Origin: Nitrospira sp.
GTDB taxonomy: Bacteria > Nitrospirota > Nitrospiria > Nitrospirales > Nitrospiraceae
Assembly: GCA_016873495.1 (NCBI GenBank)
Contig: VGXC01000019.1
Location: 1-63,183 of the forward strand
Direction of reading: 5' to 3'
Length of the DNA stretch: 63,183 bases
The notes under the pieces are model-generated. The model saw only the letters and a list, made by a program, of their open reading frames with translations, was not told the origin of the DNA and searched no databases. The position numbers and the translations under genes were made by a program. Shown in pieces: positions 41,941 to 51,883 of the stretch (position 1 is the first letter of the stretch; every line of letters starts with the position of its first letter).

Positions 41941-44148
41941 CTACCCGAGCAAGATGATGCCGCTTTGATTCAAGTGTGCGGACGCGGACTCAAGAGCAAC
42001 CCCGGCCTTCTGGATGTGCACATCGGAGTTTTCAATGTCCGCTCCCGCATCCATCAGGGAGACTCCGGCCTCCTCGATCATGGCGGCACAGGACGTCACC
42101 TGGCTCCCGATCGTCTGGATCTTCGACTTCAGCGCCTCGATCACACTCCCCTGCGCCTTGATCGTACTGGAGGTAGCATCGACGACGAAGTTGTTCACCC
42201 GGGTCACCGATCCGAGGCGGAGGTCGAAGGACTTGCCGACATTGACAGCGGTGGAAAGGCCGACATTGACGCCCGTGGAAGCCCCCACATTGATCGTCGT
42301 GGACAAGGGCCCGATGACGGCCAATTTTCCTCCGACCACGACCTCGGCCTTGAAGCCCCCCACGGTCTCGGCTTTGGCTCCGGCCGTGACTTGTGTTCGC
42401 AGCCCCCCCAGCATGATGTCGGTTGCGCCCTGATGGCGGACGACGACCTCGTTTCCGAATATCCTCCTGGCGACGTCCCCCGAAACGGCTATCGACTGGT
42501 TCCCTTCTGTCGTTTCCTGTTTGTTCCCGCCGGTGGACTCGATCCTGTCGCCGTCCGTGCTGAGAGTCAGCCCCGTTGGCGCCCCATCAGCCGCGCCGAG
42601 CACGATCGCTGTATGGGCGGCGGGAGACTCGATGCGAATGGCCTCGTGCCCCTGCCGGTCTTCAAAGATGACGTGGTTGTCTCCGGCCGTATGGATGACG
42701 CTCTGGGTCTCGTTTTTCCGCGTCACCACGCTGGCGGCCAGGGAATTGGGCACGGCGGCCGTGATAATCGGCCGGTCCGGGTCCCCATCCACGAAGGACA
42801 ATAACACCTCCGTGCCCTTGTGTAGAGGAAAATGCATGCCTGCGTCCTTGCCGGCATAGGGGGTCGCCATCCTGATCCAAGCCGAGCCACGGCCGGCGGC
42901 CTTGTCCGTGACGTCGAACGGCACCTGAATTTTGTATCGACCCTGTTCGTCCACCTCCGCATAGGCGCCGGCCCCTTCCGCGTCCACAAACGCCGTCAGC
43001 GTCCCTGAGACTTTGGGTTTGGGCGTCCGCCGCTCCGGCCTGAACTGCACGTCGGCGGGAATCGCCGTGAATTCCGCATAGTACCCGCCCGTGCGCTCGT
43101 GGGGCGCATCCGGCTCCGACGCCCCGCCCAACAAGGCACTGGCCTGCGTGCCCTTGTGGCGAACGCCCGCCACCAGATATTTGCCGTTGTAGTCCGATCG
43201 AAAATGCTGCGAAAGGGTCAGAAAATCGCCGGCCCACAATAAGGCAGAGTGACTTTCGCCGTGGAATACGTTCGCACGACAGGCCAGTTCCTCCGCGCGG
43301 ACCCTGGCCAGGGCCTGCCCCTCCTCCTTCGTCTCGTAATGTTCGCCGTACAAGGCCATCTCGCCGAACCCCTGAGACGACACCTCTGCGGACACAGTCA
43401 GGTCGGCGCTGGCCCGGTCCGGAGTGTAATTGCGCAACGTCACCGCCCTGGGCGTCGGACGCCGCCGGCAGACAAAGGCCTGGATCGTCCGGTCCGTCAA
43501 GCCGGTTTCCGACACCGGATCGTTCGGCCGATAGGAAACGTTCCGCGCCGTGGCTGCATGGTACCGCCGGTCGTCCACGAGCACGAGCAGGTCCCGCCCG
43601 TCCTTTTCGTCGAAGAAATAGTAAATGCCCTCGCGCTCCAGGAGCCGCGACAGAAAATCGAGGTCGGACTCCTCATACTGACACAAGGCCGGCCAGACTT
43701 TCCGCTTCGACGGCCCGCCGAGCTTCCATTCGAAGTCCAGTCCGGCCTTGCGCAACAACGACTCTACGACCTGGGGGATCGTCTGGTTGACATAGATTTC
43801 CGACTGCTTGATCAGCGACAGACGCCACAGCCTCGGCACCAGCACCGCCCGGTAGAGACAGTACCCATGGGTTTGCCCCATTTGCTCCAGCGTACGCAGG
43901 ATGCCGGAGCAGGTGACGGGCTTGAATCGCTTGTCCTTGGGGTAGGCGGTGAGGGTGGCCGGATGGGACAAGACCTTTTCCAGGTCCACGTCGGCATCCT
44001 CCGAGATCAGAGTAACCGTGAACTCGTAGAGGCAGGAGAGCGCATCGTACCCGTCGAAATCCAAGACCGCGAAGGTCCCGGCCGCCGCCCCCTTCGAGGC
44101 AAAGGACAGGAACTTGTTCTCCCCCAACGCCTGATCGAGCGTCCCCAT
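41941..44148 (-). CDS. vgrG: VgrG spike protein (copy 1, nearest tssJ)
   Basis: The 735-residue protein has the gp27-like N-terminal domains (GTFAVLDFDGYDALSCLYEFTVTLIS...) and the gp5 OB domain (GAGAYAEVDEQGRYKIQVPFD). The conserved HFPLHKGTEVLLSFVDGDPDRPIITAAVPNS follows. The C-terminal ~150 residues are a polar beta-repeat tail that ends in 7-residue units (AGVSLMD-AGADIEN-SDVHIQK-AGVALES) and the hydrophobic cap GIILLG. No catalytic extension is seen. It trimerises as the puncturing tip on Hcp. The Met after AGGAGG is used as the start. Confidence 0.94.
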   Translation of the reverse strand: MGTLDQALGENKFLSFASKGAAAGTFAVLDFDGYDALSCLYEFTVTLISEDADVDLEKVLSHPATLTAYPKDKRFKPVTCSGILRTLEQMGQTHGYCLYRAVLVPRLWRLSLIKQSEIYVNQTIPQVVESLLRKAGLDFEWKLGGPSKRKVWPALCQYEESDLDFLSRLLEREGIYYFFDEKDGRDLLVLVDDRRYHAATARNVSYRPNDPVSETGLTDRTIQAFVCRRRPTPRAVTLRNYTPDRASADLTVSAEVSSQGFGEMALYGEHYETKEEGQALARVRAEELACRANVFHGESHSALLWAGDFLTLSQHFRSDYNGKYLVAGVRHKGTQASALLGGASEPDAPHERTGGYYAEFTAIPADVQFRPERRTPKPKVSGTLTAFVDAEGAGAYAEVDEQGRYKIQVPFDVTDKAAGRGSAWIRMATPYAGKDAGMHFPLHKGTEVLLSFVDGDPDRPIITAAVPNSLAASVVTRKNETQSVIHTAGDNHVIFEDRQGHEAIRIESPAAHTAIVLGAADGAPTGLTLSTDGDRIESTGGNKQETTEGNQSIAVSGDVARRIFGNEVVVRHQGATDIMLGGLRTQVTAGAKAETVGGFKAEVVVGGKLAVIGPLSTTINVGASTGVNVGLSTAVNVGKSFDLRLGSVTRVNNFVVDATSSTIKAQGSVIEALKSKIQTIGSQVTSCAAMIEEAGVSLMDAGADIENSDVHIQKAGVALESASAHLNQSGIILLG

Positions 44149-44217
44149 TTCTCCCCACCTCCTGGCCGATTGCCCAAGTCTGTGACCCATACAGGCCGGG
44201 GCACGGCGCCCGCCTTG

Positions 44218-46590
44218 TTATCCCAGAAACGCCACGCCTGCGTCGTTCACCATGATCGGCGCGTCTTGGATGGCCACGCCGAGCGACCGCGTCACCCGGC
44301 TGCCCGACTCGTCCACCACCACGCCGGAGTTGCTTACGCCGACGCTCCGATCGGTGACTTCCGTGCCCATGCTGGCCAGGCGCATCGCAGCCAGTTGCGC
44401 GTTCATCTCGATCATTTCGGCGGACAGATCGTAGGCTTCGACCCGGCTGTTGCCGGCGGCGATCCTGGTGGCCGCAACGCCGATCTTGGTGGCGATCGAT
44501 TCGACCTTGCTCCCGAGGGCCTGAATTTTTTGGGCCATCGCCCCCAAATACTGGCCGAAGCTCTGCACCTGGATCGCGCCGACATTCAGCAAGCCGCCTA
44601 CGTACAGGTGGGTCGTGCCGGCGGCGACGTAGGTGTCGGTATGGGCGGTGCCGATGGCCGTCCGGCTCATGTTGCCCATGACGGTCTGGCTGTGCCCGCC
44701 CCAGATCATCTCCTGATTGGTGGTTTGGAAATGCGCGGCGACGGACTTGACGTGCGGGCCCACCGCGCTCACGCCGGGAATGAATTGTCCGGCTTCCGAC
44801 GCGGCCAGGCCCGGCGTGCCCCAGGTGCAGTTGCGCTGGCCCTTGATGGTTTCCTGATAAGCCCCGTCGATCTCCGTCGTCGTATTGCCGGTAATTGTCG
44901 CCTCTTTCTTTCCGCCCACCGTTTCGTTCCAGTTGGCGTCGGTCTTGAAGGTGAACCCGTCCTGGCCCGTGAAGGCGGTGCCGTTCGATGCCGCCTGCGC
45001 CCCCACCGTAGATTGCGGGCCGGTCCCCATGCGGAGCGTCGTCCCGGCTTTGGGCGTGCTGAAGTGGAGATATTCTCGGTCGAGCAAGTCTTCGAACTGC
45101 ATGCGATTGCCGCCGGCCGTGTGCAGCACCATCTGCGTCTGATTGTCGCGCGTCACCACGTTGGGATGCTCCGAGTTCGAGACCGTGCCCATGATCACGG
45201 GACGGTCCGGATCGCCGTTTTCAAATCCCAGCAGCACCTCGGCACCCTTGTGCAGGGGATAGTGCAGGCCGTGATCCTTGCCGGAATATTGCGAGGCCTT
45301 GCGGATCCAGAAGGAGCTCTTGCCCGCCGCCTTCTCCGTCTTGTCGAAGGGCACTTGCACCTTGTAGCGGCCCTGGTCGTCGATCTCGGCGTATTCGCCG
45401 CTGCCTTCCGCGTCGATGAAGGCGTTGATCAACCCGTGAATTTTCGGCCGCGGCGTCGTCCGCTCGGGGCGGAACTGCAAGGCGCCCGGAATGGCCGCAA
45501 AAGTCGTGCGATAGTGGTCTTCGCGGGGTTGCGACACGGCACCGGCCGCCGCGCCCAGCCCCGCCAGCAGAGTCCCGGCCTGCGAACCCTCGTGCCGGAC
45601 CTCCGTGATCAAATACTGGCCGTTGAAGTCGCCGCGATAATGGCCCGTGAGGTCGAGCAGATAGCCGGCCTTGAGTCCCGTGGCCGTGCTCTCCCCGTGG
45701 AAAACCTTGGCCCGGCAGGCCAATTCTTGCGCCCGGAGTTCCGCCAGCTTGGCCGACCACTCCTGCGTCCACCAATGTTCGCCGTAGTGCCAGATTTCTC
45801 CTTCCCCTTTGGACGACACCTCGGCCTCGCCGACCAACTCCATGGAGGCCACGTGGTAGTCGTATTCCTTCACGCCCACCTTGCGGGGCATCGGCCTCTG
45901 CGTGCAGATGAAGGCCTGGACGGATTCGTCGCGCGCGCCCGTGTCGAGTTGCTCGGCCGGCCGGTACGAGACGACGCCGCGGGCGGCCGTGTGGATCGTC
46001 CGGGTATCGGCGAAGACGAGCTTTTCCCGGTCCGGCCCCTGCTCGAAGAAGTAATAGATGCCCCGCCATTCCATCCAACGGTGGATGAAGTTCAGATAGG
46101 TCTCGTCGAACTGACAGACGAAGGGCAGCACCTTGTAATCCCGGCGGAGGAGCCGAAACTCGTAATCGGCCAAGGTCAACTGGGCCTGCTTCAACACGGT
46201 TTCGACGACATGGGGAACGTCCGGCTGCAAGTAGACTTCGGAATATTGGTGCAGGGCCAGCCGTTGCATCCGCGGCGCGAGCGTCGCCTGATAAAACGTC
46301 CACCCGTTCGATATTTGCTGGAGCTGAGTGAATTCCGTCAACACGCCGTGATAGAGAACCGGCGGCTGACCAGGCAGCCGCGAATAAATCGCCAGTTTCG
46401 CCGGCTTGGCCAGTAACTCGTCGAGGTCGAGATCGGCGCGTTCGGACACCAGAGTGAGCGTGAACACATAGGGCTTCGAGATGGCTTCGAAGCCCTGCAA
46501 GTCCACCACCGCGAAGGTGTCGACGGCGACGGCGTGCGACGTGAAGGAAAACCGTTTATCCCGTCCCAATTTCTCATCGAGCGTCGCCAT
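44218..46590 (-). CDS. vgrG: VgrG spike protein (copy 2)
   Basis: The 790-residue VgrG has the same core as its neighbours (GSGEYAEIDDQGRYKVQVPFDKTEKAAG, HYPLHKGAEVLLGFENGDPDRPVIMGTVSN). Its longer C-terminal region includes an Asn-Thr beta stretch (about 540-700) and a tail of 7-residue units (GTEVTDR-SVGVSNS-GVVVDES-GSRVTRS). The end cap is AGVAFLG. AAGGAGA precedes the ATG. It is followed by copy 1 at 69 bp. Confidence 0.94.
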   Translation of the reverse strand: MATLDEKLGRDKRFSFTSHAVAVDTFAVVDLQGFEAISKPYVFTLTLVSERADLDLDELLAKPAKLAIYSRLPGQPPVLYHGVLTEFTQLQQISNGWTFYQATLAPRMQRLALHQYSEVYLQPDVPHVVETVLKQAQLTLADYEFRLLRRDYKVLPFVCQFDETYLNFIHRWMEWRGIYYFFEQGPDREKLVFADTRTIHTAARGVVSYRPAEQLDTGARDESVQAFICTQRPMPRKVGVKEYDYHVASMELVGEAEVSSKGEGEIWHYGEHWWTQEWSAKLAELRAQELACRAKVFHGESTATGLKAGYLLDLTGHYRGDFNGQYLITEVRHEGSQAGTLLAGLGAAAGAVSQPREDHYRTTFAAIPGALQFRPERTTPRPKIHGLINAFIDAEGSGEYAEIDDQGRYKVQVPFDKTEKAAGKSSFWIRKASQYSGKDHGLHYPLHKGAEVLLGFENGDPDRPVIMGTVSNSEHPNVVTRDNQTQMVLHTAGGNRMQFEDLLDREYLHFSTPKAGTTLRMGTGPQSTVGAQAASNGTAFTGQDGFTFKTDANWNETVGGKKEATITGNTTTEIDGAYQETIKGQRNCTWGTPGLAASEAGQFIPGVSAVGPHVKSVAAHFQTTNQEMIWGGHSQTVMGNMSRTAIGTAHTDTYVAAGTTHLYVGGLLNVGAIQVQSFGQYLGAMAQKIQALGSKVESIATKIGVAATRIAAGNSRVEAYDLSAEMIEMNAQLAAMRLASMGTEVTDRSVGVSNSGVVVDESGSRVTRSLGVAIQDAPIMVNDAGVAFLG

Positions 46591-46677
46591 AACGATCTCC
46601 TTGTGGGATGGCCGCAACCAGACAGATGCAGGGCTGTTCCTCCGGCCGCCGACCGCGACGGGCCGGATCCGGAGCAG

Positions 46678-47082
46678 TCAACCGAGCGCCAGGACCGTCA
46701 CTTGACTGGGCGCCAGGGTCGCGCCGGGACAGTTCATCGCCATGCCGTTGTGGCCGGTCATCGTCGTGAGGTGCTGGACCGGCGTGCCCTCGAACAGCAC
46801 GGTCGGGGCGCCCAGCAGGTGCTCCGTCGGCCCCATGACCATCTGGGACACCACGCCCATCAGCACGCCGGCGTCGTCGCCCTGACTCAGCATGATTTCC
46901 GTGATCTGCGTCACCGAGGGCATGGCCGAGGTCAGGACCGTCATCGCGCAGGTCCCGGGGTTCGCCATCACGCCGGTGGAGATGTTGGGATAGGGAATCG
47001 GCGTGATGACCGGCCCGACCGGCGTCTTGCAGACGTCCGGCATGCCCATGTTCATACCGCCTTCCATCGTCGAAACAAACAT
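46678..47082 (-). CDS. PAAR-like DUF4150 spike-tip protein
   Basis: The 134-residue protein has the DUF4150/PAAR-like signature: MNMGMPDVCKTPVGPVITPIPYPNIS at the start, GMAMNCPGATLAPSQVTVLALG at the end. It would sharpen the VgrG tip and carry cargo. No toxin domain is fused. AGGAGG lies 5 nt before the ATG. It lies between a DUF3540 gene and a vgrG. Confidence 0.9.
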   Translation of the reverse strand: MFVSTMEGGMNMGMPDVCKTPVGPVITPIPYPNISTGVMANPGTCAMTVLTSAMPSVTQITEIMLSQGDDAGVLMGVVSQMVMGPTEHLLGAPTVLFEGTPVQHLTTMTGHNGMAMNCPGATLAPSQVTVLALG

Positions 47083-47104
47083 CGCAACCTCCTATGAGCC
47101 AATG

Positions 47105-47192
47105 GCAGATGGCTGATAGCCGAAGGCAAGAAAGTTCGATTCTGGCAACTCCCTTTCAGGCCATACGCTATCCGCCATACGCCATTCGCTCT
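47105..47192. repeat. facing heptamer repeats (T6SS spacer)
   Basis: ATGGCAG-ATGGCTG-ATAGCCG at about 47102-47123 faces GCCATAC-GCTATCC-GCCATAC-GCCATTC at 47160-47187. This is the same period-7 design as in the nuo gaps, and the two arms could pair over a ~37-nt loop. Confidence 0.7.
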
Positions 47193-47845
47193 TATCCGAG
47201 ATGAATCTGTCCCGCGTCCACTTTCACATGCTCTTCGGCGATCAGGTTGGTGTTCTTCGCATGGATCGTCATGGTCCCGTCCACGAGCTGTCGCAGGCTG
47301 GCCGCCTGGATTTCTTCCGCTTCCGACACATACCGCACGTTGGTCTTCAGTTTCTGCGTCATGCGGCTGATCACGGAGTCCCAGGCCTCGGCCACGACCG
47401 TAATCTGCTCGGCCTGCGTCTGAAGGTAGCGTCCGATCGTCGCGAACATGCCGACCCGCGCCTCCCCTTCCTGCGCGGCGACGGACAAGCGCTCGGCTGC
47501 CACAGTCAGGTCCTTGTCGGAAGAGAGCGACAGCCCTTCCGCGGACGTCAGGTTCAGCCGGCCTTCCCGCGCCGCCAAGGTGAGGGCCCCCTCGTAGGAG
47601 AGGGTGCCGGCTTGGTCGCCCCGCCGCTCCAGCACGGACAGGATGTAGGCCCACCCCTTCGGCCCGTAGGACAGCAGGACGAGGTCGGACGGGACCGGCT
47701 CCAGCAGGCAGCCGGTGGCCCGCTTGGCCTCCACCAACCCGCTGTCCGTCCGCACGAGCCACAGACTTCCCTCGACCTTCTCGACCAGGCCGAGCTCCAT
47801 ATAGGCTTCACCGTACTTGGGTTTCTTCGCCAGATTCGTCTTCAT
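47192..47845 (-). CDS. DUF3540 T6SS-associated protein
   Basis: The 217-residue protein is a DUF3540-type component commonly found with DUF2169, pentapeptide and DUF4150 genes. An OB-like N-terminal part (VRTDSGLVEAKRATGCLLEPVPSDLVLLSYGPKGWAYILSVLER) is followed by a beta-rich middle. The end has 7-residue units (TMTIHAK-NTNLIAE-EHVKVDA-GQIHLG) like the tails of three VgrGs here. The function is not established. GGAGGGG sets the start. Confidence 0.85.
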   Translation of the reverse strand: MKTNLAKKPKYGEAYMELGLVEKVEGSLWLVRTDSGLVEAKRATGCLLEPVPSDLVLLSYGPKGWAYILSVLERRGDQAGTLSYEGALTLAAREGRLNLTSAEGLSLSSDKDLTVAAERLSVAAQEGEARVGMFATIGRYLQTQAEQITVVAEAWDSVISRMTQKLKTNVRYVSEAEEIQAASLRQLVDGTMTIHAKNTNLIAEEHVKVDAGQIHLG

Positions 47846-47903
47846 GATTCCCCTCCGTTGTGTCGTTCGTCTCTCGTGTCCGGAAACCGTTTCCCGTCGC
47901 GCG

Positions 47904-49019
47904 TCAGTACGGCGGCCGCCAGGCCTCCGCCAGCGACAACTCCGCGTCCTCTCCCAGGGCTGCGGCCTTGCCGGTCGCATCCCAGATCGTCTGGTCCTCC
48001 TTGACCTTGTGCAGCTTCGTCCGGAACAGCTTCGCGCCGGTGAAATTCGCCTTGGTCAGGTCCGCATGGGAGAGGTCGCTGTAGGTCACGTCGGCCTCGT
48101 TCAGCTTCGCTTCCACGGCTTTGAGGCCGGTCAGGGTGCTGCGGCTCAAATCGGCGCCGCTCAAATCGGCCTTGGTCAGGTCCGCGTCCGAAAAGCAGGA
48201 TTGCGTGAGCCAGGCCTTTTTGAAGCTGGCCCCGGCCAGCTTCGCCTCCATGAAGACCGCACCCAGTCCCTTGACCTGGTCGAATTTTACGCCGGCCAGG
48301 TCGCCTTGCATGAAATTCGACTGCGTGATCTCGGCGCCGGTAAAGTCCGAGCCCTTGAAATCCGACCCGCCCGCCTGCACCTTGACGAAGGAGGCGTTCT
48401 TGAAATCCTGGTTCGTCAGGATACAGTTCCGCAGAAACGCCTTGTGGATCTGGGCCCCGGCCAGCGACGCCCCGCTCAGGTCGGCCTGGTAGAACACGGT
48501 GCCGTCCAGATTGCACTTGGCCAGCTTGGCCCCGTTCAGCTTGGCTTTGACCAGGGCGGTCTTGAACAGGTTCGCCCCGGAGAGATCGGCCTGGCTCAGG
48601 TCCGCGTCCGGCAACACGGTTTTGGTCAGATTGGCCCCGGCGAACTTGGCGCCCTTCAGGTTCGTCTTGTTCATCACCGCCTGGGTCAGATCGGCCCCGG
48701 CGAAGTCCGCGCCGGCCAGGTCCGCCTCCGTCAGGACCGCCTTGACGAGCTTCGCCTGCTTGAAACCGGCCCCGGTCAGTTTCAGCTTCACCCAGATGAC
48801 TTTCTCCAGGTCGCAGCCGTCGAATTTGGCCCCGGACAGATCGCAGTCGCGGAAGACCGTCTTCTTGACGATGGCGCCGGACAAGTTGACGTTTTTCAGG
48901 ATGGTCTTCTGGAAAAACCCCTTGGAGAGGTCGGCCCGGGAAAGGTCCATGCCGGTGAGGTCGGCGCCGACGATGCGCTCGTTCTTGTTGACCTTGGCCA
49001 GCAGCTCGTCGCGAGTCAT
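47904..49019 (-). CDS. pentapeptide-repeat protein, T6SS cargo module
   Basis: The 371-residue protein consists almost wholly of A(D/N)LxX pentapeptide repeats (ADLTGMDLSRADLSKGFF ... ADLSGADLSRSTL). It should form a right-handed quadrilateral beta-helix. A short N-terminal lead (MTRDELLAKVNKNERIVG) is present. No catalytic domain is fused. Its ATG overlaps the stop of the DUF2169 gene (ATGA), so the two are translationally coupled. Confidence 0.9.
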   Translation of the reverse strand: MTRDELLAKVNKNERIVGADLTGMDLSRADLSKGFFQKTILKNVNLSGAIVKKTVFRDCDLSGAKFDGCDLEKVIWVKLKLTGAGFKQAKLVKAVLTEADLAGADFAGADLTQAVMNKTNLKGAKFAGANLTKTVLPDADLSQADLSGANLFKTALVKAKLNGAKLAKCNLDGTVFYQADLSGASLAGAQIHKAFLRNCILTNQDFKNASFVKVQAGGSDFKGSDFTGAEITQSNFMQGDLAGVKFDQVKGLGAVFMEAKLAGASFKKAWLTQSCFSDADLTKADLSGADLSRSTLTGLKAVEAKLNEADVTYSDLSHADLTKANFTGAKLFRTKLHKVKEDQTIWDATGKAAALGEDAELSLAEAWRPPY

Positions 49020-51883
49020 TTCTGGCCCTCCCGTTGCTGCTGTTTGAGCTTCGTCATGGTCAGGATCGCATCGTTCAGCTTCGTGTCCTTGACCTCCGCC
49101 CGCAGGGTCTCGGCGGCATAGAGGTTGGACCCGCGCAGGTCGGTGTTCACCAGCTTGGCCTTGCGCAGGGACGCCTTGAACAGGTTGGCGCCCACCATGT
49201 TCGCCCCGCTCAGGTCGGACTTGGTGAACTGGGCCTGGACCGCTTTGATGTGGTAGAGGTTCGCGCGGCCGAGCTGGCAACTGTCCACCATGGCCCGCTT
49301 CAGCTCGCAGTCCTGGAAATTGCCGCCGGTGAAGTCGGTCTTCATCAGGCTGGCCTTGGGCATGGTGGACTCCTTGAACTCCGCGCCGGGGAGCGTCGAG
49401 TTGCCGATGCGGAGATTCGTCAGGTCCGACTGGCCGAACTTGACCTGCTCGCCGGAGACTTCCCAGAAGATGGCGCCCTTGGCCCGCGTCTTGCTGAAGT
49501 CCGCCTTGTCCACGTTGCTTTTCATGAAGACCGCCTTCTCCAGATTCGCCCCGGCGAAGGTGGCCCCGCTCACGTCGGCAGTGAGGAAGTAGCCCTTGGA
49601 GGCGGCCGCTTTCGACACATCGGCCCCCTTGAGCGTCGCCTGTTCGAACAGGGTCCCTTCGTAGGTCCCGCCGGCCATCTTGGCGCCGGTGAAGTCCGCC
49701 TGGCTGCAGACCCCCTTCGACAAATCGACGCCGGTCAGGTCGGCTTGCGGGAGTTTGGCCTTCATGAGGAGGGCCTTCGGCAGCTTCGCGCCTTTCAAAT
49801 TGGCGCGGGAGAAGTCCGCTTCCCCGGCGATGGCCTTCGTCAGATTGGCCCCGGACAGATTGGCCCCGGACAGCTTGGTCTTCGACAAGTTCGCGCCGGT
49901 CAGATCGGCCCCGTGCAAATCGAGTCCGGAGAGGTCGAGTTCCGCCAACTTCTTGCCGGCGAGGCTCTTGCCCGCGCGATAGCGGGCGACCACCTCGTCC
50001 CGCGTGAGGGGCTTCATGTCGTCCACGTCGATCCCGGCCTTCTTGAGCTGTTCCCTGGCCCAATCGGGAATGGGATTGGCCTTAAGTTCCTCGGCCTTGG
50101 CCATTGCCGCCTCGTACTTGACCTTGGCGTCGGCCATCATGGCCTTGGCCTTCTCTTCCTGCTCCAAGACCATCTGCAGCTGATCCGGGGGCAGTTTGGC
50201 CTTGACCTCGTCCGGAATGCCGGGAAAGTCGAAACTGGGCGGACCGGCCGGAGGGGGCGCGTTCAAGGCGTCCAGCAGTTGCTTGGGATCCTGCCCGGCC
50301 TTCTGCATGGCCTCGGTCGCCTGGGCCATGGCCTTCTGTTTGGCCTCTTCGACCTGGACCATGATCTCGTCTTTGGTCGGAATCTTGTCGGGCGGCGGGG
50401 GGGGCGGCGGATTGAAGAGCTTCTCGACATCGACGTTCTTGGCCGCTTCGGGATTCTTGGCCAGGGCGTCCATGAGCTGTTGCTTGGCCTGGGCCTTGGC
50501 CGCATCGACCTTGGCCATGGCGTCGGCGATCTGGCCCTTCGCCTCGGCCATCTTGGCCTGCGCCTCGCGAATCGGGGCTGTGTCCACATAACCCATCGGG
50601 CCCATCTTGTCCTGCAACCCGGCCAACTTCTCGGCCGCCGCGCCCAGTTGGGCCGCGCCTGCGTCCAAGCTCGCGGCGGGATCGCCTTTCGGGGCATTCT
50701 TGACGATGTCGGGGACTTCGCCCTTGGCCAGTTGCTCCTTGATCTTGGCCACGTCCGCCTTGGCCTGCGCGATCTTGGCCTTGGCCTCCGCCATCTTGGC
50801 GTCTGCGTCTGCCTTGATGGCGGCGATGTCCGCCGGAACCTTCCGGTCCAGCCGCTTTTGGAACTCTTCCTTGTAGAACTCAAAACTCTGGGGCCGGTCG
50901 GTCATCTTCTCCGTGACCAGGAACAGCTTGATCACATCGGAGGCCTCGTCGTCCGCCGCCGGAGCTGTGTTGCGGTAAAGCACCAACCCCTTCTCGATGG
51001 ACGGGAACAGCCAGACCGTATCCAGGTCGAGCGTGAACTCGCTGAAGACCTCGCCGTCCTTTTTTTGATGGACCAGGAAGAGCCGCGGCCGGACGCCGGG
51101 CAGTTGCGAGCGCAGCCGGGCCTTCTCGGCGTGCATGCCCTCGATTTCGACCCCTTCGTCGCCCTTGAAAAATTTCGGCGTCCCCGTCAGCCACTGGTCC
51201 TTCGGCGCCACGTTGAAGAAGCTGTAATCCATGTCGTCGGGGAAGTAGGGCCAGCGCTCCTTCAACCAGCGCTCGTCGTAGGTCCCCGTCTTTTTCATCC
51301 GCTGGGGCCACATGACGTCGTAAGGCAGAAAGCCGGCCGGTTCGCGCCGGTCCGCGGGGCTGCCGATCAAGCTATTCGGCGACTCGACGTTCGGCAGAGG
51401 CAGGTTCTGGTCCGCCGCCCGATCCGGGTCCGCGAGGAACCCCTTGCCGATCGGGTTCTGGTCATAGCCCTTGCCGCCGTAGGCCCGCTCGTACACGAGG
51501 TCCATCTCGGCGAAGGGCTCCGGTTCGGAAGGGATCTGGACTCCGCCCCGCTTGACCCATGTCCGGTTGCCGAACACGGCCAGGCTTTTCGAGAGGGACC
51601 CGACTTTCGCCGTCACTTTGGCGGCGGGGATGGTTTTGCCCTTGGGCGCGTAGCACTTGCCGCGGACCAGGATTTCGCCGCCGACTTTCGGCATGCCCGC
51701 GTCCAGGATCGCGTCCTTCCCCAGTTCCTTGGTGACGAGCGGCCAGAGTTGCTGTTCGGTGAGGGGCTTATCCGGATCGTTGAAGTCGAAGCAATACATG
51801 ACCGTGGTGGCAAAGGCGAAGTGGCCCGCCTTGCCGAACCGGTACAGCAGCAACCCCTGGTCGAGATCTTTAATGACTTTCAT
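49016..51883 (-). CDS. DUF2169 adaptor fused to Ala/Lys-rich segment and pentapeptide helix
   Basis: The 955-residue protein has three parts. An N-terminal DUF2169 domain (about 1-350; MKVIKDLDQGLLLYRF, PEPFAEMDLVYERAYGGKGYDQNPIGKGF) belongs to a family that includes VgrG-effector adaptors. A long Ala/Lys/Glu-rich, probably coiled region (about 350-640) carries a PPPPPPP break near 500. A pentapeptide-repeat domain (about 650-930) follows. It may load cargo on VgrG. AAGGGAG precedes the start. The recurring DUF2169-pentapeptide-DUF3540-DUF4150 set is known as a T6SS-linked module. Confidence 0.88.
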   Translation of the reverse strand: MKVIKDLDQGLLLYRFGKAGHFAFATTVMYCFDFNDPDKPLTEQQLWPLVTKELGKDAILDAGMPKVGGEILVRGKCYAPKGKTIPAAKVTAKVGSLSKSLAVFGNRTWVKRGGVQIPSEPEPFAEMDLVYERAYGGKGYDQNPIGKGFLADPDRAADQNLPLPNVESPNSLIGSPADRREPAGFLPYDVMWPQRMKKTGTYDERWLKERWPYFPDDMDYSFFNVAPKDQWLTGTPKFFKGDEGVEIEGMHAEKARLRSQLPGVRPRLFLVHQKKDGEVFSEFTLDLDTVWLFPSIEKGLVLYRNTAPAADDEASDVIKLFLVTEKMTDRPQSFEFYKEEFQKRLDRKVPADIAAIKADADAKMAEAKAKIAQAKADVAKIKEQLAKGEVPDIVKNAPKGDPAASLDAGAAQLGAAAEKLAGLQDKMGPMGYVDTAPIREAQAKMAEAKGQIADAMAKVDAAKAQAKQQLMDALAKNPEAAKNVDVEKLFNPPPPPPPDKIPTKDEIMVQVEEAKQKAMAQATEAMQKAGQDPKQLLDALNAPPPAGPPSFDFPGIPDEVKAKLPPDQLQMVLEQEEKAKAMMADAKVKYEAAMAKAEELKANPIPDWAREQLKKAGIDVDDMKPLTRDEVVARYRAGKSLAGKKLAELDLSGLDLHGADLTGANLSKTKLSGANLSGANLTKAIAGEADFSRANLKGAKLPKALLMKAKLPQADLTGVDLSKGVCSQADFTGAKMAGGTYEGTLFEQATLKGADVSKAAASKGYFLTADVSGATFAGANLEKAVFMKSNVDKADFSKTRAKGAIFWEVSGEQVKFGQSDLTNLRIGNSTLPGAEFKESTMPKASLMKTDFTGGNFQDCELKRAMVDSCQLGRANLYHIKAVQAQFTKSDLSGANMVGANLFKASLRKAKLVNTDLRGSNLYAAETLRAEVKDTKLNDAILTMTKLKQQQREGQK

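Noticed and set aside
43249-46416. Plus-strand open frame of about 1055 codons opposite two vgrG genes
   Set aside because: Runs across the junction of two real genes on the other strand and resembles nothing; shadow frame.
47904-50063. A 719-residue minus-strand frame covering the pentapeptide gene and more
   Set aside because: Only the part from the ATG at 49019 is coding; the upstream half is out of frame with the DUF2169 gene and has no repeat pattern.
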